NCBI RefSeq assembly: GCF_049860565.1
Contig: NZ_CP172056.1
Location: forward strand, 1,550,001-1,614,000
Direction: 5' to 3'
DNA length: 64,000 nucleotides
DNA from: Desulfitobacterium_A nosdiversum
Lineage (GTDB): Bacteria > Bacillota > Desulfitobacteriia > Desulfitobacteriales > Desulfitobacteriaceae
This document shows positions 25,687 to 34,016 of the stretch, in pieces. The first letter of the stretch is position 1, and each line of letters begins with the position of its first letter. The translations under genes and the position numbers were made by a program. The notes beneath the pieces are model-generated. The model did no database searches and had not been told where the DNA came from. It saw nothing but the letters and a program-made list of their open reading frames with translations.

Positions 25687-26055
25687 ATGGTCAACTCGAT
25701 TCAGCCCATTACTCAGACCACGGCAATTCCGGTGGATGCATTTCCGGGGCAACGGTTGGAAAAAGACCAGGAAATTCCACGTCAAATCATTGATCGGAAA
25801 GCGGAAATCCCATCGGCTCGTGAAGAAGTACCTAGAGAAGAAGTTGAGAAAGCAGCTGAAAAGCTAAATCGTCTAATGGGGATTATTGATAAACGTTTAG
25901 AATTTAGTGTGCATGAGAAATCTGGCCGTGTCATGGTAAAAGTAATCGATCAACAAACGGGGGATGTCCTAGATGAGATCCCACCTAAAAAAATTCTTGA
26001 TATGCTAAGCTCCTTTACTCAAATGGCAGGAATATTTGTTGATAAACAGATTTAG
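25687..26055 (+). CDS. flaG: FlaG family protein
   Basis: A 122-residue protein. The last ~70 residues match the FlaG domain: LEFSVHEKSGRVMVKVIDQQTGDVLDEIPPKKILDM. FlaG proteins are linked to filament length or cap function in several bacteria, with no fixed biochemical role. The first ~50 residues are polar and probably flexible. SD AGGAGG; two bases separate it from the fliD reading frame region. Confidence 0.9.
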   Translation: MVNSIQPITQTTAIPVDAFPGQRLEKDQEIPRQIIDRKAEIPSAREEVPREEVEKAAEKLNRLMGIIDKRLEFSVHEKSGRVMVKVIDQQTGDVLDEIPPKKILDMLSSFTQMAGIFVDKQI

Positions 26056-26066
26056 AGGTGATTGTT

Positions 26067-27626
26067 ATGTCAGTGTCTTCAACAAGCTCAAATAGCCTGG
26101 CGATGTCCGGCATCTCAGGATATGATTTTTCTGGAATTGTAGATAAGCTGGTGGCAGTATATAAAATTCCAGAGAATCAGATGGTGCAACAACAAACGGA
26201 TCTGCAAACCCAAAAGGATGCCTGGCGGGATATCAAGTCGCGCCTTTCGGCCTTGGAGAATACGCTGACCGCCTTGCGTGATACCCCTACCTGGACATCA
26301 ACAAAGGCGACGTCAAGTAATACAGATTTACTATCCGTCACAACGGGTTTAAATGCAACTCAAGGGACTTATTCAGTTACCATCAATAATATTGCCAAAG
26401 CACAAACGGTTGTCAGCAAAATCATAAGTGTTAATGATACTAGTACTGCCGTTGATGCCTCTGTTAATGGGCTTAAAGTCTGGAGTGGAGAGGGCTCTTG
26501 GGATTTTTCCATTCAAAACCCGGATACCACAAAGAGCCCTTTTTCCATCCATATTAAAAGTTCTACTTCAGGAGCACCGAGTTTGAGCGATATTCAAAAC
26601 GCCATTAACACGGCCCGGGCAGGGATTACGGCCTCAGTCGTACAAGTTGATTCCGGTAAATACCAGCTTTCGATTACATCTAATCAGACGGGACTTACGA
26701 ACCGTGCCAAGTTTGTAGATACCAACGGAATTCTCGGCAATTTGGGAATTACAGTGGATTCCTCAACAGGGTATGTAACAAACACTTATAACCAAGCTAA
26801 TGCCAGCACCAGTGGCGGAGTCAGTATTGCTGCTGAAGATGCTGATTTTGCAGTTAATGGGCTTTCCGTAAAGAGTAGTACCAATGCAGTAACAACGGCA
26901 ATTCCAGGAGTTACTTTAAATCTTAATAATGAAGATAGCAGCAAGACTGTGACCGTCTCAGTAACAGCGGACTATTCCGCTGCACAGAAAGCAGTACAGG
27001 CCTTTGTCGACCAGTATAATTCGGTACAGGAGTTTCTAGCAACCAAAACGAGCTATGACAAAGATACTAAAAAAACGGGAGATTTATTTGGCGATTCTAC
27101 TGTTCAATCGATTCAAGCACGCTTGCGGGGCATGGTATCGGGTTTCTTTGACAATCCGACAAATACATTTACATCCCTAAGCCAAATCGGGATTAGTACT
27201 TCTGCAGATAATTATGGCACGGATGCGAAAATAAGCTTTGATACCAGCAAATTTACAACGGCTATGGGAAAAGATCTCCAAAGTGTGGCAAATTTATTTG
27301 GTGCTTCTTATGGTGGAGTAAACCCAGTCACTACCTCAACAAGTACGACTAAAGCGCAGGGGTTAGGAAATATTTTAGAAGAATATTTACACCCTATGGT
27401 GATGTATGAAGGCTCACTGGATACAATGCAAAATAATTTGGGTAAACAAATTGATGATGTTAAACAAAGTATTACAGATTTTGAAAAACGGGCCAATGCC
27501 TACCAGGAACAGATGAAACTTAAGTTTGCTGCACTCGAAACCACTTTAGCAGGACTGAGTTCCCAAAGCACTTGGTTAACTGGACAAATCAATGCTATGA
27601 ACGGGCAAAGTAGCAGTACGAAGTAG
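26067..27626 (+). CDS. fliD: Filament cap protein FliD (HAP2)
   Basis: FliD caps the growing filament and folds flagellin into place. Of 519 residues, the N-terminal ISGYDFSGIVDKLVAVYKIPENQMVQQQ and QKDAWRDIKSRLSALENTL form the D0 coiled coil; the repeated FliD domains fill the middle (SVTINNIAKAQTV; VNGLSVKSSTNAVTTAIPGVTL), and the C-terminal helix has YQEQMKLKFAALETTLAGLSSQSTWL. The ATG at 26067 follows AGAGGTGA; GTG 26058 overlaps that site. Confidence 0.95.
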   Translation: MSVSSTSSNSLAMSGISGYDFSGIVDKLVAVYKIPENQMVQQQTDLQTQKDAWRDIKSRLSALENTLTALRDTPTWTSTKATSSNTDLLSVTTGLNATQGTYSVTINNIAKAQTVVSKIISVNDTSTAVDASVNGLKVWSGEGSWDFSIQNPDTTKSPFSIHIKSSTSGAPSLSDIQNAINTARAGITASVVQVDSGKYQLSITSNQTGLTNRAKFVDTNGILGNLGITVDSSTGYVTNTYNQANASTSGGVSIAAEDADFAVNGLSVKSSTNAVTTAIPGVTLNLNNEDSSKTVTVSVTADYSAAQKAVQAFVDQYNSVQEFLATKTSYDKDTKKTGDLFGDSTVQSIQARLRGMVSGFFDNPTNTFTSLSQIGISTSADNYGTDAKISFDTSKFTTAMGKDLQSVANLFGASYGGVNPVTTSTSTTKAQGLGNILEEYLHPMVMYEGSLDTMQNNLGKQIDDVKQSITDFEKRANAYQEQMKLKFAALETTLAGLSSQSTWLTGQINAMNGQSSSTK

Positions 27627-27668
27627 AGGATAGCGAGTTAGCTTTACTATTCTTGAGGAGGCAAATAC

Positions 27669-28070
27669 ATGTTAAACACTATGCCAAACGGTAATCCCTA
27701 TGCTACCTATAAACAAGCAGCAGTGGAGACGGCAACACCAGAAAAGCTTCTGCTAATGCTTTATAATGGAGCAATTAAGTTTCTGCATTTAGCTGAAAAG
27801 GCTTTGGATGAAAAAGATTACTCAGCCTCGAACCAATGGTTGATCAAAGTTCAAGATATCATTTTAGAACTTATGAATACTTTGGATATGGAGAGAGGCG
27901 GAGAAATCGCGGCTAATCTATATCAACTTTATGATTTTTATCTTCAAGAAACGATTCAAGCGAATTTAAAAAAGGATGCAAAACGTCTTACTTCGGTTCT
28001 TGAATTTTTTGAACTATTCAGGGAGACCTGGTTGGAAGCGGCAAAAAGTGCTCGTCTCGGTGCACGATGA
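27669..28070 (+). CDS. fliS: Flagellin export chaperone FliS
   Basis: FliS binds the C-terminal helix of flagellin and prevents early polymerisation. The 133-residue protein has the signature NPYATYKQAAVETATPEKLLLMLYNGAIKFL near its start and the four-helix pattern with LEFFELFRETWLEAAK. SD GAGGAGG. Its stop codon overlaps the next start (ATGATG). Confidence 0.95.
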   Translation: MLNTMPNGNPYATYKQAAVETATPEKLLLMLYNGAIKFLHLAEKALDEKDYSASNQWLIKVQDIILELMNTLDMERGGEIAANLYQLYDFYLQETIQANLKKDAKRLTSVLEFFELFRETWLEAAKSARLGAR

Positions 28071-28558
28071 TGAGGAGCAAAATTTTAGATGAATTAATCT
28101 CGGGCTACCAGGTAGAACTTGAAAAATATGAGGAATTCTCTAAGTTTGCGCTATTCTTCGAGAAAGAACTAGAACAAGAGATTGAAACTGAAAAGTTAAA
28201 AAAATATATGATTGAGCGAGAAGTAAAAATTGCTGAAATCAAAGAGCGAGAGGCGCATAATATCTTGTTAAAGAATCAACTTTGCGAGATATTAAACGTT
28301 TCAGAATTTACAATTATTAATTTCAAAGACTGTAGTATTGATTCAAAGAAGTTAGATCAACTTAATGAATGGATACTTAAGATCGAAGATACTATAAAGA
28401 GCATTTTAGTATCAGATCAGCGGATCCAAGATAAATTAAAAATGGAGAAGGAAGCAACGAAGCTTGAGCTCCACCGCATTCAGAGCTTTAAACGGGCAAA
28501 GAATGCTTATTCTGGAGGAGAAACTCTTGAGGCTCAATTTATCGATAAAAATAAATAG
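28067..28558 (+). CDS. FliT-position flagellar protein, probable chaperone
   Basis: A 163-residue, almost entirely helical protein rich in Glu and Lys, with a heptad-like pattern over most of its length (EKYEEFSKFALFFEKELEQE, DTIKSILVSDQRIQDKLKMEK). Its place directly after fliS, with a start overlapping the fliS stop, and its composition resemble FliT/YvyC-type chaperones, but no clear FliT motif is visible. A role as an export chaperone for FliD or as a flagellar accessory protein is inferred from context. The operon ends just after it. Confidence 0.6.
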   Translation: MMRSKILDELISGYQVELEKYEEFSKFALFFEKELEQEIETEKLKKYMIEREVKIAEIKEREAHNILLKNQLCEILNVSEFTIINFKDCSIDSKKLDQLNEWILKIEDTIKSILVSDQRIQDKLKMEKEATKLELHRIQSFKRAKNAYSGGETLEAQFIDKNK

Positions 28559-28569
28559 ATTGAACGAAT

Positions 28570-28600
28570 TAATCTCTTAATAATAAGGGGTTATTTTTTT
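28570..28600 (+). terminator. Terminator ending the flaG/fliD/fliS transcript
   Basis: TAATCTCTTA (28570-28579) pairs with TAAGGGGTTA (28584-28593, two G-U pairs) around an ATAA loop and is followed by seven Ts. Confidence 0.82.
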
Positions 28601-28642
28601 GCCCAAAAGTCCTATTGCAAACTGTTCAAAAGTCGTATAGTT

Positions 28643-28649
28643 TGTCGAA
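28643..28649 (+). promoter_or_regulatory. Spo0A-box-like heptamer upstream of cheA
   Basis: TTTGTCGAAT contains the exact core TGTCGAA of the Spo0A box. It stands alone in the 330-base gap before cheA. The gap also holds the upstream terminator and a weak AT-rich hairpin (28720-28746), and otherwise nothing I can assign. A 7-mer can occur by chance. Confidence 0.25.
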
Positions 28650-28889
28650 TGTAGGCATTTACATATATTCTGGATAAATGCTAGTATAAGGTAATAATAC
28701 CATAGCAAATTTTGCATATTTAAAATGTAAAAATTAACATTTTTAAAGGAATTAAAAAAAAAATGGCGAATTAAGAATGAAGGATTACTCTGTCTTTCGA
28801 AGTATTATTAGATAAGAACTAGAATATTTATATGAATTACTCATTCGGTTAATTAAGTTAACGTTTTAAGATAGGGGTGGAACTTAGTT

Positions 28890-31070
28890 ATGAGCGAAGA
28901 TGACCAAAAAAATATGGGAGTGGATTTAGGTGAATTTTTGGAATTTTACCTTCTGGATTCTCAGGAACAGATTGAAAAGCTGGGAGCTGGGCTATTACAG
29001 TTAGAAAAAGAGGGGAATAATATTGCCCTCATTAACGACTTGTTTCGTTCGGCCCATAGCTTGAAAGGTGCTTCAGGGACAATGGGCTTTACGTCGATTG
29101 TAGCCTTAACTCATTCTGCTGAAGATCTGCTTGATCGCTTACGGCAAGGAAAAATCGAAGTCTCCATGGATATGATTGATGTACTTCTTGAAGTGACGGA
29201 TCGTGTCAAAGCAATGCTTGGCCAGGTTGAACAACATGAAGAGATTAACATAGAGTTTCAGGATTTAGTTAATGAGATGAAGGCAATTCTCAATGGGGAA
29301 GGCAGCAATCCAAAATCTAATCAACCAGATGTATCCTCACCCCAAGTAGAAGAAGCGAGTGAAGAGTTTCAGCCGCTTGATTTCTTATTATCTGAAGAAG
29401 AAAAAACTAAAATTGTTAATGCTCAGAGCTTAGGACATGGGATATATCAAGTTGATATAAAATTTGACCCTAATACATTGATGAAAGCAGTTCGCGCTGT
29501 AATGGTCGCACAACGTTTGGACGGCATGGGAAGTGTCGTGAAAATGCTTCCTAGTCTTGAAGATTTAGAGAACGCTTCTTATGAGGGAGCAAGCCTGCTT
29601 GTTTATTCGGATGAATCTCAGCAAGAAATCCATGAAGAAATCATGGATGTTTCCGAAATTGCTGAAGTTGCAGTACATGTTTATCCAGCAGTCGAAATGA
29701 GAGAAACTAAACTTCAGGTAACAAAGCAGTCCGGAGCTGAAGAAGCCGCTAAAGCAGAAGTTGCGGCAACCGCTGCAGTTGTAACCCAAGAAGAAAAACA
29801 GCCAGTTAATAAAACAAGCCAACCAGCCATGAAGGTGTCCCAGACAACCTCGGTTCCTGCATCTTCGGGTGAAAATCATCAAGTCCACACCATTCGTGTA
29901 GATACAGCACGAATGGATAATCTTATCAATCTGGTCGGTGAAATGGTTATTACACGGACCCGTTTGGTTCAAATTGGTCTTGATCTTAAAGATCAATATA
30001 AGATGGATGCGCTTGTAAATAATTTGAATGAAACCAATGTATACCTGGGGCGGTTAATGAATGATCTTCAGGAAAGTGTAATGCGATTGCGGATGGTGCC
30101 GATTGGTACAGTTTTCAGCCGATTCCCGCGACTAGTACGGGATTTGGCCCGTAAAACGGATAAGGAAATCGAACTTGTTCTAAAAGGAGAAGATACTGAA
30201 CTTGATAAAACTGTAGTTGAAGTCATTGGAGATCCGCTGATGCACTTGATCCGTAATTCGGTGGATCATGGGATTGAACAGCCTCAAGAACGCTTAGCCG
30301 CAGGTAAACCGGAAATTGGTCAAATTACATTAGATGCTTACCATGAAGGTAATCACATTGCTATTCTCATTTCTGATGACGGTGAAGGCTTAGATCTGGG
30401 TAAAATCCGCAAGAAAGGGATTGAGAAGGGGCTAATTGGCGAACGTGAAGAACTCGCAGATCGTGAAATTGCCAATCTTATTTTTTTGCCGGGCTTTAGT
30501 ACGGCGGATAAAGTAACGGATATCTCAGGCCGCGGGGTTGGAATGGACGTTGTTAAGAAGGCCTTAAATAATCTCGGGGGAATGATTGATATTGATACCC
30601 GTCGAGGTCAAGGAACAACCTTTACCATTCGTTTGCCTCTAACTTTAGCTATCATCCAAGCTCTTTTAGTAGAAGTGAGCGAGGAGATTTATGCAATTCC
30701 GCTATCCTCCGTTTTGGAAACTTTGCTTGTTAATCGCAAGGAGATCAAAATGGTTGGCAACTTACCGATGGTACAACTCAGAGGTAATACCTTACCTCTT
30801 ATTTCCCTGCAGGAAAAATTTGATCTTCCAACTCCAGAAAATCCAGGTGAGGAAGTCTTCGTTGTTGTTGTCGGCCTTGGTGATAAGGCTTTAGGAATAA
30901 TCGTTGATGGTCTTCGCGGACAGCAAGAAATTGTAATTAAGTCTTTAGGTGAACTTTTAAACAATCTCCCAGGTATTGCCGGAGCAACAATTCTCGGCGA
31001 TGGTAAAGTCACCTTAATCTTAGATATCGGAAGCCTTATTCAAGATATTCTGGTCATGAGAAAAAGCTAA
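28890..31070 (+). CDS. cheA: Chemotaxis histidine kinase CheA
   Basis: CheA phosphorylates CheY and CheB in response to receptors. The 726-residue protein has the P1 domain with phospho-acceptor His56 (FRSAHSLKGASGTMGF), a P2-like region (~150-280), an Ala/Gln linker, P3 dimerisation (MDNLINLVGEMVITRTRL), the P4 ATPase (HLIRNSVDHGIE N box; DDGEGLD G1; GRGVGMDVVKK G2; GQGTTFTIRLPLTLAI) and the CheW-like P5 domain (to LIQDIL). SD AGGGGTGG. No terminator is seen after it before the palindromic element. Confidence 0.97.
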   Translation: MSEDDQKNMGVDLGEFLEFYLLDSQEQIEKLGAGLLQLEKEGNNIALINDLFRSAHSLKGASGTMGFTSIVALTHSAEDLLDRLRQGKIEVSMDMIDVLLEVTDRVKAMLGQVEQHEEINIEFQDLVNEMKAILNGEGSNPKSNQPDVSSPQVEEASEEFQPLDFLLSEEEKTKIVNAQSLGHGIYQVDIKFDPNTLMKAVRAVMVAQRLDGMGSVVKMLPSLEDLENASYEGASLLVYSDESQQEIHEEIMDVSEIAEVAVHVYPAVEMRETKLQVTKQSGAEEAAKAEVAATAAVVTQEEKQPVNKTSQPAMKVSQTTSVPASSGENHQVHTIRVDTARMDNLINLVGEMVITRTRLVQIGLDLKDQYKMDALVNNLNETNVYLGRLMNDLQESVMRLRMVPIGTVFSRFPRLVRDLARKTDKEIELVLKGEDTELDKTVVEVIGDPLMHLIRNSVDHGIEQPQERLAAGKPEIGQITLDAYHEGNHIAILISDDGEGLDLGKIRKKGIEKGLIGEREELADREIANLIFLPGFSTADKVTDISGRGVGMDVVKKALNNLGGMIDIDTRRGQGTTFTIRLPLTLAIIQALLVEVSEEIYAIPLSSVLETLLVNRKEIKMVGNLPMVQLRGNTLPLISLQEKFDLPTPENPGEEVFVVVVGLGDKALGIIVDGLRGQQEIVIKSLGELLNNLPGIAGATILGDGKVTLILDIGSLIQDILVMRKS

Positions 31071-31197
31071 CCCACGCATGACCTTAAATAAGCATCAAGG
31101 CTATTCGCGTAAATGTATGACTCAAAGGCTTAAACAAAAACCTTTAAGAATGACAAGAATGGCAAATAAAGACAGCTAATAAAAGGCCTTATAAGCA

Positions 31198-31373
31198 TAG
31201 CTTCTCGCACAGAAGTGAACGATTTCGCGGAGGGGTGTTAAAGCGCACGGCGCTTCCGTGGGTTAGCGACGCCAGTGGTTCACTTCAGGTATTACCCTGA
31301 GGTTTGGCAGAGCTCCCACGGAAGCGAGTGGGCTAGCCCCGGAGCGGTGAGTGAATGGATGTGCGAGAAGCTA
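31198..31373. repeat. GC-rich palindromic non-coding element with 13-bp terminal inverted repeats
   Basis: Lying between cheA and cheW, this 176-bp stretch is bounded by TAGCTTCTCGCAC (31198-31210) and its exact complement (31361-31373). Inside are more perfect inverted pairs: GAAGTGAAC 31212-31220 with GTTCACTTC 31278-31286; AAGCGC 31241-31246 with GCGCTT 31250-31255; CGCTTCCGTGGG 31251-31262 with CCCACGGAAGCG 31314-31325; and the palindrome GGGCTAGCCC 31330-31339. GC is about 59% by hand count, well above its flanks. It has no open frame. It looks like a MITE-type or dispersed palindromic repeat, or a structured RNA. Confidence 0.65.
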
Positions 31374-31426
31374 CATGACCCAAAATTATGAAAAGCTTAA
31401 AAATAGAATATAAGGAGGGCTTATTC

Positions 31427-31873
31427 ATGTCAGAAGAGCAACTCGTTACATTTGGACTTGGCTCTGAAGAATTTGGTATCAATATTATGCTAGTTCAAGA
31501 AATCATAAGGATTCCTCCCATTACACGCGTGCCCAAAGCTCCAAGTTATGTCGAAGGAGTAATTAATCTGCGCGGAAACGTTATTCCCGTTGTTTCTTTA
31601 AGAAATCGCTTTGGTATGGATCATGTTGAAGAAACAGATCTTAGCCGGATTATTGTTTTACAAGTTCATAATAAGGTTTTCGGTATCCGCGTAGATGCGG
31701 TTACTGAAGTTCTGCGATTAGATACAGATTCTATCGAGCCGCCGCCGCCGGTTGCCTTAGGTATGGACTCACACTACATTCGAGGAGTCGGAAAAATTGG
31801 AGAGCGACTTCTTATTCTCCTTGATTTGGATCAAATCATAGGTGGGGAGATGAACCATGAGGCAAGCAACTAA
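31427..31873 (+). CDS. cheW: Chemotaxis coupling protein CheW (copy 1)
   Basis: CheW couples receptors to CheA. The 148-residue protein is a single CheW domain: EFGINIMLVQEIIRIPPITRVPKAP, YVEGVINLRGNVIPVVSLRNRFGM, FGIRVDAVTEVLRL and DSHYIRGVGKIGERLLILLDLD. The ATG at 31427 follows AAGGAGGG; an in-frame ATG at 31388 lies upstream of that site. It overlaps cheB by 17 bases. A second copy is at 58952. Confidence 0.95.
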   Translation: MSEEQLVTFGLGSEEFGINIMLVQEIIRIPPITRVPKAPSYVEGVINLRGNVIPVVSLRNRFGMDHVEETDLSRIIVLQVHNKVFGIRVDAVTEVLRLDTDSIEPPPPVALGMDSHYIRGVGKIGERLLILLDLDQIIGGEMNHEASN

Positions 31874-33056
31874 TTCTCCAATCACTGTTCTGATTGTTGA
31901 TGACTCGCCATTTATGCGATTAACCCTTCAAAAAATATTAAGCCAAGATCCGGAAATTAAAGTTCTTGATTCGGCTCGAGACGGTCGGGAAGGAATTGAA
32001 AAACTCCAGGCCTTAAATCCTCAGGTAATTACAATGGATGTTGAAATGCCGGTTATGAACGGGTTGCAGGCTTTAGATGAAATTATGCGCTGGAAGCCTA
32101 CTCCGGTTATTATCCTCAGTGCGGTTACTACGGAAGGAACAGAAGCGACCATGAAAGCATTTGATTATGGAGCTTTTGATGTTGTCGCGAAGCCTTCCGG
32201 AGGAGCAGGAGCAGATCTTCAGGCCCTTGCTCGGGATTTAAATGAAAAGGTTAAGGGGGCTGCACAGGTCGACCCGGCCCGGCTGAGCAAAAAGGGAATT
32301 ATCAGTCGAATGACGATAAAAAGCAGTACCTATTCTGCTCCGCAAAATACTGCGACTAATACGCCTCAACCCTCCAACCGTTTGCAAGCCTCAACAGCAG
32401 GGATTAAGGGAAGTACAACATTACAAAGTTCTATCAGTAAAAGTGTTTCCGCGGGCATGACGTATCCCAAATATCCCGTTGAAATTGTTGCCATTGGGAC
32501 TTCTACAGGAGGTCCCTCAGCTCTTCAAAAGGTACTTCCCCAATTACCTGCGAATTTTCCTGTTCCAGTTATTGTAGCGCAGCATATGCCGCCCGGCTTT
32601 ACAGGCCCGTTAGCTCAGAGGCTAAACGGGTTATGCCCGCTGAATGTTCGTGAAGGGGTTCATGGTGAGCTTCTAAAGGCGGGTACAATATATATTGCTC
32701 CAGCGGGTAAACAACTTCAAATGGTACGGCGCGGCGGCCAGCTTCAACTTCATATTGGAGATGAGGCTCCTATACCGACTCTTTATCATCCTTCAGTTGA
32801 TGTTATGTTCCTTTCCCTTGCTAAGGAAGTAGGCAAAGGAACGCTTGGAGTCGTTATGACCGGCATGGGAAATGATGGACAAAAAGGAATGCGGGAAATT
32901 AAGGCTCTTGATGGTTTTGCAATTGCAGAGGCAGAAGAAACATGTGTTGTTTATGGTATGCCGCGTTCAATAGTTGATGCAGGGCTTGCCGATCGAGTTG
33001 TGCCCGTCAGTGAGATCGGTAATGTTATAGTCGATTGTGTTTTGAAAAAGGAGTAA
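31857..33056 (+). CDS. cheB: Chemotaxis methylesterase/deamidase CheB
   Basis: CheB removes methyl groups from receptor glutamates. Of 399 residues, the receiver domain covers about 1-125 (LIVDDSPFMRLTLQ; phospho-acceptor Asp61 in MDVEMPVMNGL), a linker of about 70 residues rich in Ser/Thr/Gln follows, then the esterase domain with GTSTGGPSAL (catalytic Ser), QHMPPGFT (His) and MTGMGNDGQKGM (Asp). The linker is longer than usual. It is translationally coupled to cheW. Confidence 0.95.
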   Translation: MRQATNSPITVLIVDDSPFMRLTLQKILSQDPEIKVLDSARDGREGIEKLQALNPQVITMDVEMPVMNGLQALDEIMRWKPTPVIILSAVTTEGTEATMKAFDYGAFDVVAKPSGGAGADLQALARDLNEKVKGAAQVDPARLSKKGIISRMTIKSSTYSAPQNTATNTPQPSNRLQASTAGIKGSTTLQSSISKSVSAGMTYPKYPVEIVAIGTSTGGPSALQKVLPQLPANFPVPVIVAQHMPPGFTGPLAQRLNGLCPLNVREGVHGELLKAGTIYIAPAGKQLQMVRRGGQLQLHIGDEAPIPTLYHPSVDVMFLSLAKEVGKGTLGVVMTGMGNDGQKGMREIKALDGFAIAEAEETCVVYGMPRSIVDAGLADRVVPVSEIGNVIVDCVLKKE

Positions 33057-33060
33057 CAAA

Positions 33061-33555
33061 ATGGGAATTTTTAACGCGATTGATACAAGCGCTTCAGGAT
33101 TAACCGCTCAACGCTTGAGACTGGATCTGATTTCTAACAATGTCGCAAATATCAACACCACACGTACTGCACAAAGTACGGCTGCCGGAAACCCTATCCC
33201 TTACCAGCGGCAAGTTGCGGTATTTGTTCCGCGACCTCCGGAAAATACATTTTCTAGTGTATTAAATCAAACCTTAGCGCTTAATAATGCAAACTCGGTA
33301 GGCAGAGGAGTGGAGGTTGCGGCTATAGGCCAAGATACAACACCCTTTAGGTTGGAATACAATCCGGATTCCCCTGACGCTGCAAAAACTGCAGAAGCGG
33401 GCATACCTGTTGGATATGTACGGATGCCAAATGTCAATATCGTCACTGAAATGGTGGATATGATCTCTGCCTCAAGAGCCTATGAAGCAAATGTCACGGC
33501 ACTTAATGCAAGTAAATCCATGATGGTAAAAGCACTGGATATTGGAAAGGGGTAA
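33061..33555 (+). CDS. flgC: Proximal rod protein FlgC
   Basis: A rod subunit of the basal body, 164 residues. It opens with the rod family motif (FNAIDTSASGLTAQRLRLDLISNNVANINTTRT) and ends with the FlgC-type helix (MVDMISASRAYEANVTALNASKSMMVKALDIGKG). The usual partner flgB is not adjacent here but lies at 57699; fliE follows directly. Confidence 0.95.
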   Translation: MGIFNAIDTSASGLTAQRLRLDLISNNVANINTTRTAQSTAAGNPIPYQRQVAVFVPRPPENTFSSVLNQTLALNNANSVGRGVEVAAIGQDTTPFRLEYNPDSPDAAKTAEAGIPVGYVRMPNVNIVTEMVDMISASRAYEANVTALNASKSMMVKALDIGKG

Positions 33556-33561
33556 AACTGA

Positions 33562-33903
33562 ATGGCAGTGAATGCAATCCCGCCTATTAATTCAATAAAC
33601 ATGATCAATCCAGGTACTGCAGTTAATCCTGTGCAAAATACAAATGCTAATATCGGACAAACCAATGGTATTGGTAAAGCGAGTTCAGACTTTGGCCAAT
33701 TTCTTTCCGATGCACTAAATCAAGTTGATGCGTTGCAAAAAACTGCAGATGCCGCCAGCATAGGTTTAGCCACCGGTCAGATCCAAGATATCCATACGGT
33801 AATGATTGCTTTACAGAAAGCAAGCCTTTCGTTAAATATGACGGTAGAAGCTCGTAATAAGGTATTAGATGCTTATCAAGAGATCATGCGCATGCAGATG
33901 TAA
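33562..33903 (+). CDS. fliE: Hook-basal body complex protein FliE
   Basis: FliE joins the MS ring to the rod. The 113-residue protein has a polar N-terminal third (INSINMINPGTAVNPVQ) and the conserved helical C-terminus: FLSDALNQVDALQKTAD, ATGQIQDIHTVMIALQKASLSLNMTVEARNKVLDAYQEIMRMQM. It starts six bases after flgC. Confidence 0.95.
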   Translation: MAVNAIPPINSINMINPGTAVNPVQNTNANIGQTNGIGKASSDFGQFLSDALNQVDALQKTADAASIGLATGQIQDIHTVMIALQKASLSLNMTVEARNKVLDAYQEIMRMQM

Positions 33904-34016
33904 AGGTTTACTTTTTAATTCTTAATCATTAATACGCAGATCATCACTATTATAGGGTGGTTAGCAAAAATTAAAACTTATTTTTAATATTAAATTAAGT
34001 AAAGGGGGAGCCATGG

